A DNA stretch of 64,000 nt, taken from assembly GCA_963694535.1 (NCBI GenBank), contig CAVODE010000001.1, positions 1 through 64,000 of the forward strand, in the 5' to 3' direction. A model generated the notes under the pieces. It ran no database searches, was not told where the DNA came from, and worked only from the letters and a program-made list of their open reading frames with translations. Below are positions 27,736 to 37,096 of this stretch, piece after piece; within the stretch, counting starts at the first letter, position 1, and each line of letters begins with the position of its first letter. The position numbers and the translations under genes were made by a program. Origin of the DNA: UBA2979 sp963694535 (GTDB lineage: Bacteria > Chloroflexota > Dehalococcoidia > UBA2979).

Positions 27736-28848
27736 TCAGCGTAACTTCCAGAAGTACAGGAGAATCGCGCCAAGTGGTAGTAGCGTGAGTGATAGGAACA
27801 CATTACTCATGCCTAGACTGATTACCAATAATCCAAAACCTGTCTGACCTAGGATGGCACCAAAGTCCCACGCCAAGGTATAGGTCGCAAGCGAAGAGGA
27901 TAAATCTCTTTCAGTAGATCGGTCGACAATCAACGCTGAGATGGTTGTTTGAACTCCTGCATTTGCGAGTCCGATTACTAATCCAGCAACTAGCAACATT
28001 GGCACCGTGTCGGCAATCGACAATATAATCAGCCCCAGGCTCATAAGAAGCAGCATTGGAATTATGATGGCTCCCCGTCCAAATCTATCGGACAGTCCCC
28101 CACTTAAGGATCTCGAAAAAAGTTGACCGATTGCAGCAGCCTGCCAAAATATGGTGTACCCAGCAATATCTCTTGCAGCCGCAAATTTAGGGAGGAGTCC
28201 GGTTATTGCCATGTAGCCGGTTGCTGTGGAAAGAAATATCATCATCGGCAATATCGCCCATTTAGATATGCCATTAATAGGATTTACAAGAGTCCATGCA
28301 CTTGGGAACGGCCTTTTTACGATTGATTTGGGATCTCCAATGGCCGCGGCACTAATCAACGCGATACCCGTACTGATTGCTCCCAGCAAGAACGCAAGTT
28401 CCAGTGAAAAGGACTCTGCTATATTTTTCATTAGCAGCGGTCCGTAGAAGAGGGACAGTGTGTTGGCAGTTTGGAATATTCCTAAACCCAATCCTCTTCG
28501 ATGAACTGGCAAACCTTCAGCAACTAATGCAAGCAAGCCCGTGGCAAAGAAACCCATCGCTGTGCCATGTAGAATGCGAAAAGGTATAAAACCCCATGGA
28601 CCGAGATTGAGGCTATAACCAAGAAAAGCTATTACGGTGGCAACTCCACCGATTCGAAGCCAGAGTTGGTGTCTTCCTAAATCGAGCAATCCTCCAGTAA
28701 TTGGTCTGGCAATAACCCCAGCAAACCCAAAAATACCTAATACAAAGCCGGCTAGTCCAACTGGTACACCTTCAAGTGCCTCAGGGACAAGGACATTTGT
28801 GCTTGAGTGATAGCCGACAAAGAAAAAGTGTGTGGAAATAGTGGCCAA
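27736..28848 (-). CDS. MFS transporter (start codon unclear)
   Basis: Major facilitator of 12 predicted helices, 370 residues as drawn. Typical loops: IARPITGGLLDLGRHQ after TM2, VHRRGLGLGIFQTANTLS near TM4, and RSLSGGLSDRFGRG in the second half. Substrate unknown. The TTG at 28848 falls inside the first helix; in frame upstream the sequence reads NPTLTGKKNTPLITPAFIL, a normal MFS N-terminus, up to a TAG at 28930-28932. That extension has no ATG, GTG or TTG; the only near-start codons are ATT at 28905 and 28917. Either a rare ATT start is used or the original start has been lost. Confidence 0.8.
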   Translation of the reverse strand: MATISTHFFFVGYHSSTNVLVPEALEGVPVGLAGFVLGIFGFAGVIARPITGGLLDLGRHQLWLRIGGVATVIAFLGYSLNLGPWGFIPFRILHGTAMGFFATGLLALVAEGLPVHRRGLGLGIFQTANTLSLFYGPLLMKNIAESFSLELAFLLGAISTGIALISAAAIGDPKSIVKRPFPSAWTLVNPINGISKWAILPMMIFLSTATGYMAITGLLPKFAAARDIAGYTIFWQAAAIGQLFSRSLSGGLSDRFGRGAIIIPMLLLMSLGLIILSIADTVPMLLVAGLVIGLANAGVQTTISALIVDRSTERDLSSSLATYTLAWDFGAILGQTGFGLLVISLGMSNVFLSLTLLPLGAILLYFWKLR

Positions 28849-28982
28849 AATAAATGCCGGAGTGATGAGAGGAGTATTTTTTTTACCAGTGAGTGTTGGG
28901 TTAATACGCGGAGAAATGTTATCGCCCGTCTATCATGGCATTTACGGTCCAAAATTAATTAAAAGCTAGATCTAAGTCAGGC

Positions 28983-29327
28983 TTAGCCTGCAGACTCTGC
29001 AGCTGAGTCTTTATCCGATGCTTCAGCCGTTGGCTCGGACGCATATGCCAAGAGTCGGCCGTCTCTCTCAACGAACATTGCTAGGCGGTTCTCAGTCTCG
29101 GTTTGCTGAACCCATTGTGGGAGGATTGCTCCATGTCCATTAACTAAGTACGTATGGCCTTGATATGAAAACTCATTTTCAGAAACAGAAAGACTGTACG
29201 GTGGAGGAGCATCCATCTGATTCCAATTAAGCGCAAATACATCTATCCCCCCGGTTGAGATCAAAAAAAGTTCCGAGAAATCGACTGTTAATTGAGTACT
29301 GTCGGTAGTTGAGGGTTCTGTAGTCAT
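28983..29327 (-). CDS. Hypothetical protein, 114 aa
   Basis: Unrecognised small acidic protein. The Ser/Thr-rich N-terminus (1-12) and an Ala/Ser/Asp-rich tail (95-114) flank a central beta-rich core (LSVSENEFSYQGHTYLVNG, ENRLAMFVERDGRLLAYAS). No signal peptide or membrane segment. GGAGAG lies 8 bp before the ATG. It sits just downstream of the VKOR gene (36 bp) on the same strand, so it may be co-transcribed with the disulfide-forming pair; no function can be assigned. Confidence 0.6.
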   Translation of the reverse strand: MTTEPSTTDSTQLTVDFSELFLISTGGIDVFALNWNQMDAPPPYSLSVSENEFSYQGHTYLVNGHGAILPQWVQQTETENRLAMFVERDGRLLAYASEPTAEASDKDSAAESAG

Positions 29328-29363
29328 GGCATCTCTCCAACCGAAGTATATATCATCAGCAAT

Positions 29364-29837
29364 TCAAGACGTAGTCTCTTTGACATTTCGTACTTCAATG
29401 ATTTCAACAATAAAAATCATTGAGATAATCACGGCTGACGCAACGCACCAAATGCACCAAGCTTCCAGCACGAATGCCTCGATTCCAGTGAGGTAGATTG
29501 AATATACAGTGCCTGCAGTCGCAATAAAGAGAGACCATATTTTTATATTTCTCACTAGTCGCTCACGTGAGCCAAAAAGTCTTTTGTGGAGGTATCGACC
29601 TCTAGCGACGTGTAATCCGAGCAGCGTTAAATACATAAATAGCCCGAAGAGCGAGATAGGTATACCGGCAACTTTTGAGTATTCCGAATCTTGAACCTCG
29701 TGGCAGCCGCCACTTTCGCCACAAATTAACGCGCTCTCGTTGAACAAGGCCGTATAGCTCAAATATATAGCCACAACTAAACCGGATATTTTTAAAATCA
29801 CCGAAACACATGCGATAAAGGAGGACCTTTGTAACAA
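29364..29837 (-). CDS. Vitamin K epoxide reductase (VKOR) family, DsbB-like disulfide oxidase
   Basis: 157 residues, four or five membrane helices. It has the four family cysteines: the loop pair C39/C45 in ICGESGGCHEVQ, and the quinone-side active site C128-I-W-C131 in EAWCIWC, with a serine in IPISLFG between them. In bacteria VKOR re-oxidises DsbA-like proteins and passes electrons to quinone. TTG start at 29837 is supported by AGGAGA 8 bp upstream. The DsbA-like gene lies 43 bp upstream on the same strand, so the two form a complete extracytoplasmic disulfide-forming system. Confidence 0.9.
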   Translation of the reverse strand: MLQRSSFIACVSVILKISGLVVAIYLSYTALFNESALICGESGGCHEVQDSEYSKVAGIPISLFGLFMYLTLLGLHVARGRYLHKRLFGSRERLVRNIKIWSLFIATAGTVYSIYLTGIEAFVLEAWCIWCVASAVIISMIFIVEIIEVRNVKETTS

Positions 29838-29880
29838 TATTATATTCTCCTGTGCTCAAGCTAAGCGGAGATCAATTAAA

Positions 29881-30588
29881 TTACTTGAGCTGATTTTCTA
29901 TAATTTGTTGAATATCCACAAAGTTAGCCACTCCCGAAACGGGGTAGTTTCCCACTAGCGTGTAGGGGGTTCCTCCACTGTATCCATTTTTTAATGCTAA
30001 TTCAGCACCTATTAGCAGACCATTGTGCTCCTGCTCTGAGTTTATACAGGTGCTGAATAAATTCCTATCTAGAGGAAGCCCGGTGGCGACTAATTCGTCG
30101 GCAAAATCTTCTAGGTTAGAAAGGCTGAAAACACCAGAATTGGGCTTACCTTGTCTCAAAAACAGTATATTGTGATACTCCCAGAATAGATTTTGATCTG
30201 CCGCGCAAAGTGAACCGGTTGCAGCATTAAATGATTCTTTACCAAGGATCGGCGTGTTTACAAAGACGAGTTTAACTCGCCCATCTTGGACATAACTGTC
30301 TATTAAAGGCTTAACAATGTTTGCTGAGAACGTTTTACAGTGCGAACACTGAAAGTCTTCATGTAGCCAGATCGTGAGCGGTGAATCGTTATCACCCAGC
30401 TCCGTTCCGTTAGTAGGTATATTCTGATAACTACTGGTCAGTTGAAAGGCTTCGTCATTTGTTGTCGAACCCGGGCGACTAGACCATATAAGCCACACTA
30501 CTATCACAAGTATCAGCGCACCGGCTCCAAATACAGGGAGCCCACCCCAGTCGTTGTATAATTTGTTGAGTTTTGACTTCTTTTTCAA
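29881..30588 (-). CDS. DsbA-family thiol-disulfide oxidoreductase, membrane-anchored
   Basis: 235 residues. A lysine-rich N-terminus and one TM helix (about 19-36, GAGALILVIVVWLIW) anchor a DsbA/thioredoxin_4 domain outside the membrane. Redox motif is C81-S-H-C84 in EDFQCSHCKTF; the cis-proline is in GGTPYTLVG near the C-terminus. Probable donor of disulfides to secreted proteins and partner of the VKOR gene immediately downstream. TTG start at 30588 is supported by GAGG seven bases upstream. Confidence 0.9.
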   Translation of the reverse strand: MKKKSKLNKLYNDWGGLPVFGAGALILVIVVWLIWSSRPGSTTNDEAFQLTSSYQNIPTNGTELGDNDSPLTIWLHEDFQCSHCKTFSANIVKPLIDSYVQDGRVKLVFVNTPILGKESFNAATGSLCAADQNLFWEYHNILFLRQGKPNSGVFSLSNLEDFADELVATGLPLDRNLFSTCINSEQEHNGLLIGAELALKNGYSGGTPYTLVGNYPVSGVANFVDIQQIIENQLK

Positions 30589-30630
30589 TATCTGACCTCA
30601 GTTTGTGGCTCAAATAAATTTCAAAACTGA

Positions 30631-31803
30631 TTATCCTCGTGGAAGGCCCAGACCTCTTTGAGCGATAATATTCCGTTGTACCTCACTTGTTCCGGCTGCC
30701 ACAGTGCTTGATACAGCAGTCATATATTGCTGCGCAAAAGCACCTCCGAGTTTTGCGTACGGCGATCCTGGACGAAGCTGCGATATGCTTCCAAGAAGAT
30801 GCATCCCTGTTCCAGCAATCCGCTGTGACAATTCCGATCCGTATAACTTTGATACGGATGCTTCATGATTTGGAATAATGCCTTGTGATTGAAGAAATGG
30901 AATACGATAGGCAACGTTAAAACCGACCTGTACTTCTATCCAACGATCGGCTAACTCATACCGTGCGGTGGGATTTTGTTCAACGAGTGACTCTTCGTCA
31001 CGAGCCGCAGAAACAAGCTTTTCTACACTTCGTTTTCCGTTAGCGTACGCGCCTACACCGGATCGCTCAAAATCTAGTGCAGTTGCAACTTGATACCAAC
31101 CACGATTTTCAACACCAACGAGACTGTCTCCAGGAATTCGCACATCCTCGAAGAATATTTCATTAAATCCGTGCTCTCCAGCTAAGTTTGGAAGAGGTCG
31201 TACAGATACTCCAGGCGCGTCCATTGGCATTACGAAAGTAGATATACCCCGATGCTTTGGTGCACTGGGGTCAGTTCGTGCGGCTAACCATCCCATGTTT
31301 GCGTAATGTCCACCACTCGTCCATATTTTAGAACCATTAATGATCCACTCGTCGCCATCTCGTACGGCGCGAGTTTGTAAAGAGGCAAGATCCGATCCAG
31401 CGCCAGGCTCAGAGTAAAGTGTGCACCAAATATCGTCTCCGTTTGTAATTTTCGGAAGATATTGTTCTTTTTGTTCATCTGTTCCATAAAGTATTAAAGC
31501 CGGTCCAACCCATGCGACACCCATACCACCACCACCCGGCATTCGAGCGTAGGTAGTCTCTTCGTTGTAGATCATTTGTTGTACATGTGTGGCATCAAGG
31601 CCGCCGTTTTCTTTGGACCAAGCCATCGCGAGCCATTTCTTATCGGCAAGTCCCTTTGTAATGGTCCTGGCTAATGAGCCGTCTTCGGCTCCATCATCCC
31701 CAATCGTGTCTCGATCACTCCAGTCATTTGGAAGATGATTATCCAGAAATGATCGTATTTCAGTTCGAAAACTTTCTTCTTCAGGTGAGAATGAAAAATC
31801 CAT
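30631..31803 (-). CDS. Acyl-CoA dehydrogenase
   Basis: FAD-dependent dehydrogenase of acyl-CoA thioesters, 390 residues, usual length. N-terminal helical domain (FSPEEESFRTEIRSFLDNHLP), FAD/acyl-CoA segment YSEPGAGSDLASLQT and DEWIINGSKIWTSG, and C-terminal helices ending in ERNIIAQRGLGLPRG-like residues (QRNIIAQRGLGLPRG). I do not see the catalytic Glu placed unambiguously, so the exact chain-length class is open. It is followed on the same strand by the DsbA gene (42 bp), probably not functionally linked, and preceded by ilvD (102 bp). Confidence 0.88.
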   Translation of the reverse strand: MDFSFSPEEESFRTEIRSFLDNHLPNDWSDRDTIGDDGAEDGSLARTITKGLADKKWLAMAWSKENGGLDATHVQQMIYNEETTYARMPGGGGMGVAWVGPALILYGTDEQKEQYLPKITNGDDIWCTLYSEPGAGSDLASLQTRAVRDGDEWIINGSKIWTSGGHYANMGWLAARTDPSAPKHRGISTFVMPMDAPGVSVRPLPNLAGEHGFNEIFFEDVRIPGDSLVGVENRGWYQVATALDFERSGVGAYANGKRSVEKLVSAARDEESLVEQNPTARYELADRWIEVQVGFNVAYRIPFLQSQGIIPNHEASVSKLYGSELSQRIAGTGMHLLGSISQLRPGSPYAKLGGAFAQQYMTAVSSTVAAGTSEVQRNIIAQRGLGLPRG

Positions 31804-31905
31804 ATTGCGTACCCCGTAATTTTTAGTTTTTTGTTACACCCTCAAAGTGTACCAGTCTTTTTTCTTTTCTTTGTTACAAAACTTTCAATAAATCGTCTGT
31901 CTTAT

Positions 31906-33600
31906 TTACCGTGTAATCGCCCCAGTATCAGCACCTGATACCAGCTTCGCGTACTTAGCAAAGACGCCACGTTGATAATTCGCCGGACGTGGTTGGCGAG
32001 AATCTAAGCGTGCTTTGATTTCTTCGGCATCTAGTTCTAGATTTAGTTCTCGACCGGGGATGTCAAAATAAATTGAGTCTCCCTCATTTACTGCTCCGAT
32101 TGGGCCGCCAGCTGCCGCTTCTGGAGCTACATGGCCGGCCATTAAACCCCGTGTAGCTCCGGAGAATCTCCCGTCGGTAAGAAGCGCTACTGAATCGTCT
32201 AAGCCAGCTCCTACAAGCGCAGCCGTGACACCTAACATCTCTCTCATTCCCGGACCGCCAACAGGGCCTTCGTTTCGGATCACCAGTACATCGCCCTGCT
32301 TAATTTTATTCTCGAGAACAGCCTGCATTGCATCTTCTTCCCGTTCGAATACTCGAGCTGGGCCTCGATGAGTTAGTCGCTCGTGACCTGCTACTTTGAT
32401 AACCGAGCCTTTTGGAGCTAATGATCCTTTAAGAATAACCAGACCACCGGTGGGTTTTAGCGCATTTTCCGCGTTGAGGATTACATCCTGTCCCGGGGTT
32501 TCTTCCGTAAGATTGGCCTCTTCCTGAATAGTTTTACCGGAAATCGTCATTTGATTTCCATGAATTTTATTTGCTTCGATTAATTTTTTCGCCAGAAGTC
32601 TGGTACCGCCAGCGCGGTCCCAGTCCAACGCTACATAGCGTCCTCCAGGCCGCAAATCACCAATTAGTGGAGTGATATCAGAAATCCTATTAAAGTCGTC
32701 AATGTCTAGGTCAATACCACATTCCGCAGCAATAGCGAGGAGGTGCAATACCACATTGGTTGATCCACCAGTAGCGGTGGCGCAGGCGATACCATTTTCA
32801 AAAGCTTCCTTGGTTAGTAGTTCCTGTGGCTTAAGGCCTCGGCGAAGAATTTCCATGACCAGTTTACCTGCTTCAACTCCGATATCGTCTTTACGAGGAT
32901 CTGTAGCGCCCGGAGAACCCGAACCCATGGCAGCAATCCCGAGAAACTCAAGTACAGTGGCCATTGTATTTGCGGTATATTGCGCGCCACACGCGCCAGC
33001 CCCTGGACACGCAGCAGCCTCCAGGCCAGCTAATTCCTCATCGGTCATAGTACCTGCAGCATGTCTTCCAACTCCCTCAAAAACATCTTGAATTGTCACA
33101 TCTTCGCCCTGCCATGTGCCAGGTGCGATAGACCCGGAGTACAGAACCATTCCCGGTATATTTAGTCGAGCCAAAGCCATGGCTCCACCGGGAATTGTTT
33201 TATCACAACCGACTATTATGACAGCGGCGTCAAAGGAATAACCTATTCCACATAGCTCAATCGAATCAGCAATTAACTCGCGCGAAATGAGTGAGGCTTT
33301 CATGCCCTCTGTTCCCATTGTCACGCCATCCGAGATCGATACGGTATTGACTTCCATTGGCGTCCCACCCGCTGCGCGTATTCCTGCCATTACCTGTTGC
33401 GCAAGCGCTCGTTGTGAATAGTTACACGGCATTGTACCGATCCATTCGTGCGCAACCATAACTAAGGGTCGCTTCAGATCATCCACTGAATATCCTACGG
33501 AATGCAGCATTGATCGAGCAGCTGCTCTGTCAGGACCATCGACTAGAACATGACTCTTATGTCGCATATCAAATTGGCTTGTTGATGATGTGTCGGGCAT
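31906..33600 (-). CDS. ilvD: Dihydroxy-acid dehydratase
   Basis: Fe-S enzyme of branched-chain amino acid biosynthesis that dehydrates 2,3-dihydroxy-isovalerate and its homologue; 564 residues, full length. Cluster cysteines appear in VGCDKTIPGG and ACPGAGACGAQYTANTMA; the conserved SDGVTMGTEGMKASLISRE region, DGRFSGATRGLMAGH and the HVAPEAAAGGPIG loop are present. AGGAG lies 8 bp before the ATG. Other ilv/leu genes are not in the window. It is preceded by an LLM oxidoreductase on the same strand (26 bp). Confidence 0.95.
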   Translation of the reverse strand: MPDTSSTSQFDMRHKSHVLVDGPDRAAARSMLHSVGYSVDDLKRPLVMVAHEWIGTMPCNYSQRALAQQVMAGIRAAGGTPMEVNTVSISDGVTMGTEGMKASLISRELIADSIELCGIGYSFDAAVIIVGCDKTIPGGAMALARLNIPGMVLYSGSIAPGTWQGEDVTIQDVFEGVGRHAAGTMTDEELAGLEAAACPGAGACGAQYTANTMATVLEFLGIAAMGSGSPGATDPRKDDIGVEAGKLVMEILRRGLKPQELLTKEAFENGIACATATGGSTNVVLHLLAIAAECGIDLDIDDFNRISDITPLIGDLRPGGRYVALDWDRAGGTRLLAKKLIEANKIHGNQMTISGKTIQEEANLTEETPGQDVILNAENALKPTGGLVILKGSLAPKGSVIKVAGHERLTHRGPARVFEREEDAMQAVLENKIKQGDVLVIRNEGPVGGPGMREMLGVTAALVGAGLDDSVALLTDGRFSGATRGLMAGHVAPEAAAGGPIGAVNEGDSIYFDIPGRELNLELDAEEIKARLDSRQPRPANYQRGVFAKYAKLVSGADTGAITR

Positions 33601-33626
33601 ATTGGGACTCCTTGAAATCTATTCCC

Positions 33627-34670
33627 TTAGGCGTCAGCCACAGTAGGGATCGTTTTTAGCTCTGCAATAATCTCAGTGACCTGTTCAAATTCCTCTGGTG
33701 TTTTTGGGTCTCCCGGAAAAGATACCTGTGAGTTAATTCCAGCATATTTTTCTTTCATTTTTCCGGCAATTACATCCCACGTCCCGACAACACAAAATTC
33801 TTCTATCATTTCATCCGTGACCACACTGACCATCTCATCCCATTTCCCACCTACTGATAACCGGTGCAGTTCGGCAGCTTCGTCAGCCCAGCCATGTAGC
33901 TTCATGACATTTGAGTAGGATCGTGTAGAGGCATAGAAGGATATTCTTTTTCGAGTGATTTCGATTTGTCTTTCTAACTCGTCCTCGGTTTTAGCGGTTA
34001 CAACAAATCCACCACCTCGAATTTGTACTTTCGAAATATCTTTTCCGGCACGTCGCGCGCCTTCTTGGACTTCAGGAATCAATACTTCGCGAATGTATCG
34101 AAAAGTACTGAATCCATGAATGGCTATACCATCTGCTACTTCACCCGCGAGTCGCGCATTGAATGGATTTACTGCCGAAACAATAACTGGAATATCGGGA
34201 TGTTCAATAGGGCCTGGGTTAAAGAACGGGCTTGTGAGTTTGTATTGATAAAATTCACCTTCATAGTCCGGTTTGGTTCCGTTTTGCCATGAATCCCAAA
34301 TAGCCCTCATACACTGAATATAGTCTCGTAAGTGGGGCCCAGGAGGATGCCAAGGCACTGAGAATCGTCTTTCGTTGTGTCCTTTCACTTGTGTACCAAG
34401 GCCGAGCATAAATCGCCCTTCTGAATATGCCTGTAGATCCCAAGCAAGGTTTGCGGAGATGTGTGGAGCTCTTGGAAATGCTATCGCGACTGACGTACCA
34501 AATTGTAGTTTTTTAGTATGTTCGGCGACCAAAACTAACGGTAAAAATGGATTATGTGATGTCTCACCGACAGAAAGTGAGTCATATCCTAACGACTCAA
34601 GTTTTTGAGCTTGCGAAACTATGTCCTCCCCGAGTATCGATCCTGCACCTCCACCAACTAGCATTGCCAT
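33627..34670 (-). CDS. LLM-class (luciferase-like) flavin or F420-dependent oxidoreductase
   Basis: 347-residue TIM-barrel of the bacterial luciferase-like superfamily. Seen: AQKLESLGYDSLSVGE at strand 2, LQFGTSVAIAFPRAPH, RFMLGLGTQVKGHNERRF (flavin/F420 phosphate loop), VIVSAVNPFNARLAGEVADG, then a C-terminal GxVSFPGDPK stretch. Features such as the RFMLGLGTQVK loop are typical of F420-dependent members, but cofactor and substrate are not deducible. It is directly upstream of ilvD (26 bp) and is one of two LLM proteins in the window (other at 36041-37096). Confidence 0.85.
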   Translation of the reverse strand: MAMLVGGGAGSILGEDIVSQAQKLESLGYDSLSVGETSHNPFLPLVLVAEHTKKLQFGTSVAIAFPRAPHISANLAWDLQAYSEGRFMLGLGTQVKGHNERRFSVPWHPPGPHLRDYIQCMRAIWDSWQNGTKPDYEGEFYQYKLTSPFFNPGPIEHPDIPVIVSAVNPFNARLAGEVADGIAIHGFSTFRYIREVLIPEVQEGARRAGKDISKVQIRGGGFVVTAKTEDELERQIEITRKRISFYASTRSYSNVMKLHGWADEAAELHRLSVGGKWDEMVSVVTDEMIEEFCVVGTWDVIAGKMKEKYAGINSQVSFPGDPKTPEEFEQVTEIIAELKTIPTVADA

Positions 34671-34760
34671 AATTCCATCTCCTTCAACTTAATTTTCTTA
34701 TGCCCGAGATTAACATCTAATACTTGCTGCGCATCCCTTTTATCGCGTTACGAACGATTT

Positions 34761-35849
34761 TCAGGCCAGCAAGTTAGACATTCCCAACTCAATGAAAGTA
34801 GCCTCAAACCATTCCACGACTTCAGGGTGGTATGGAATGCCCCTTTCTCTTCGATCTATCTCCTGCTCATGTTCTTCAATTCCCGCGTATATCACACGAT
34901 CATGACCAGGAGCCGTCGGAGTCTCTTGCAGGGCCACAAGATATTCGTCCATATTTTCTTTAAATTCAGCTAAATCTCCAAATGCCTCAATGTTAAACGC
35001 AGTAAAGTGGTGGCCTATACCCTTTCCATTGCCTTCGCTTCGCTGAAACGCGGATCCGGCCGTAGAAAGGATACCCGCTAGGATATCTATTGATGCTGCC
35101 AAACTATAGCCCTTATGTGACCCGATTTCTCGGGTGCCTCCAAGGGGCAGAATCAAGAAATCATCAGGCAACTCTTTTGACTCCATAATGGGCGTGCCGT
35201 CAGCTTCCGCGACCCAACCTGGTAATATCGGTTCTCCTAGTCGTTGGGCGAGACGTATCTTATTGCCTGCGACACTTGACATTGACGCATCAAAGATAAA
35301 TGGCGGCTGTTTGTCGGTTGGTACCGCGATTGCTAGCGGGTTAAGCCCTACGCGAGCTTCAGCGCCGAATGTAGGGACTACGGACAGCCCGCCAACCGTC
35401 ATCGAGAGACCAATCATATTGTGATCTAGAGCCAGCTGCGCATGGTAAGCAGCGGCACCAAAGTGTCGACCGTTATTAGCTATAACTGTCCCGACTCCAT
35501 ATACACGAGCTTTTTCAATAGCTAATTCCATTAGCTCCGGACCAACTGCGACACCTAATCCTTGGTCCGTATCAACCGTTGCCGTGGCAGGAAATTCACG
35601 CTCTATTTTCCACTTAGGTTTTGGATTTATATCTCCGCTCTGAAGGCCAGCTACGTAGACGCGCAGCATGTTGGATACTCCATGTGAGTCGATTCCACGT
35701 ATGTCAGCGTAAAGCAATGTATCCGTTGATCTAATAGCATCTCCCTCATCCATCCCAAGTTCGAGAAAAAGTGCCTCAACGGCCGAGCGCATTTTGTCGA
35801 AAGGTACGCGAATTGCTATTTCTTCTGGTACTGCGAACTGTTTAAGCAT
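34761..35849 (-). CDS. Ldh-family (malate/L-lactate dehydrogenase type) NAD(P)-dependent oxidoreductase
   Basis: 362 residues, of the YlbC/YbiC/AllD-like family that oxidises 2-hydroxy acids such as ureidoglycolate, sulfolactate or malate. Visible: N-terminal DEGDAIRSTDTLLYADIRGIDSHGVSNM (in part), the GLGVAVGPELMELAIEKAR helix, ANNGRHFGAAAYHAQLA, RVGLNPLAIAVPTDKQPPFIFD and the catalytic/ligand region GGTREIGSHKGYSLA. Substrate unknown. It diverges from the LLM gene at 36041, with 191 bp between starts. Confidence 0.85.
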   Translation of the reverse strand: MLKQFAVPEEIAIRVPFDKMRSAVEALFLELGMDEGDAIRSTDTLLYADIRGIDSHGVSNMLRVYVAGLQSGDINPKPKWKIEREFPATATVDTDQGLGVAVGPELMELAIEKARVYGVGTVIANNGRHFGAAAYHAQLALDHNMIGLSMTVGGLSVVPTFGAEARVGLNPLAIAVPTDKQPPFIFDASMSSVAGNKIRLAQRLGEPILPGWVAEADGTPIMESKELPDDFLILPLGGTREIGSHKGYSLAASIDILAGILSTAGSAFQRSEGNGKGIGHHFTAFNIEAFGDLAEFKENMDEYLVALQETPTAPGHDRVIYAGIEEHEQEIDRRERGIPYHPEVVEWFEATFIELGMSNLLA

Positions 35850-36040
35850 TTAAATTTCCCCTAACGTGTGACGCTTTAGTAGTAACTGAACTAAGCCGCA
35901 TTATGTCAGGTAACGCAGTGATTTGGAAGAGGTTATATATTATGTTAGGGCCGCATTAGCTTCGTGATGCTTGGCGGTATCACTTCGGAACGAATTAAGT
36001 TTTTTTCTGTTGCTTTGTGATTGAGGGTTAGGAGAAAATA

Positions 36041-37096
36041 GTGCTTAGAATAGCGGTCGGTCTATATAGAGAATCTCAAGATGATTGGGAGAGCGCAGCG
36101 GCTTGGGCACAGGAAGTAGAGAAGCTAGGTATCGATTCGATATGGTCAGCTGAGACTTGGGGAATTGACGGCATAACGCCCCTAGCGAGAATCGCGTCAA
36201 GCACCACCTCAATTCGACTGGGCACAGGAATTTTGCAAATAGGCGCTAGAACTCCTGCTGCGTTAGCAATGACTGCTCTCGGCATGCAATCAATCTCAAA
36301 CGATCGTTTTTTACTTGGTTTGGGAGTAAGTGGCGTTGCTATAGTCGAGGGATGGCATGGAGTTCCGTTTGAAAGACCGGTCACTCGGACAAAAGAGACT
36401 ATCGAGATTATCAAGATGATCGCTGCAGGTGAGCGATTGGAGTATTCAGGCTCTTTGTACAAATTGCCCTTGCCCGGTGGCGAAGGTCGAGCAATCAAGC
36501 CGTCAGCAAAAGCCAGAAACGTACCCATTTGGCTTGCCTCTCTAGGTCCCCAGAATTTGCGAATCACCGGAGCACTGGCGGATGGCTGGATCGGGACATC
36601 ATTTATGCCGGAAACAGCGAATGTTTTTTTTGATCCCATGAGTGAAGCCGCGGTCAAAGTCGGTCGAAGCTTAGATGATATAGAGAAGATGGTCCCGGTT
36701 GCGCTGGAGTTGACAGAGGATGTGGAAGGCGCGACCAAAGCCCACGCAGAAGGTTACGCATTCACCTTTGGTGCCATGGGTACCAAAGCTAACAATTTTT
36801 ACAATAATGCCTGGGCACGACAGGGGTTTGCTGACGAAGTTAAGGAAATTCAGCGATTGTGGTTGAGTGGTGAGCGTGAAACAGCAAAAAGTCGTGTACC
36901 ACTGGAAATAGCTACTCGCAGCAACTTAATTGGTACGACTGACTTAATTATGGATCGTTTGAGAGTTTATAGGGACGCGGGGCTCGATATTCTTCGGGTA
37001 GATGTTCGGACGGATGGAGGCTTCGCAGAGAGACTTTCGCACCTTGGTATTTTAATGGATATGGTTAAATCGATTAACAGTGAAGAGTCACTCTAG
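36041..37096 (+). CDS. LLM-class flavin-dependent oxidoreductase
   Basis: Second luciferase-like TIM barrel, 351 residues. The strand-2 motif is EKLGIDSIWSAETWG; RFLLGLGVSGVAIVEGWHG is the phosphate-binding region with the conserved glycines; PIWLASLGPQNLRITGALADGW is the central strand pair. GTG start at 36041 with AGGAGA 6 bp upstream. It could be a monooxygenase or an F420-linked reductase. It diverges from the Ldh-type gene and its 3' end overlaps the convergent peptidase by 9 bp. The 191-bp upstream gap contains a repeated GCCGCATTA (35896-35904, 35951-35959) but no convincing promoter. Confidence 0.83.
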   Translation: MLRIAVGLYRESQDDWESAAAWAQEVEKLGIDSIWSAETWGIDGITPLARIASSTTSIRLGTGILQIGARTPAALAMTALGMQSISNDRFLLGLGVSGVAIVEGWHGVPFERPVTRTKETIEIIKMIAAGERLEYSGSLYKLPLPGGEGRAIKPSAKARNVPIWLASLGPQNLRITGALADGWIGTSFMPETANVFFDPMSEAAVKVGRSLDDIEKMVPVALELTEDVEGATKAHAEGYAFTFGAMGTKANNFYNNAWARQGFADEVKEIQRLWLSGERETAKSRVPLEIATRSNLIGTTDLIMDRLRVYRDAGLDILRVDVRTDGGFAERLSHLGILMDMVKSINSEESL

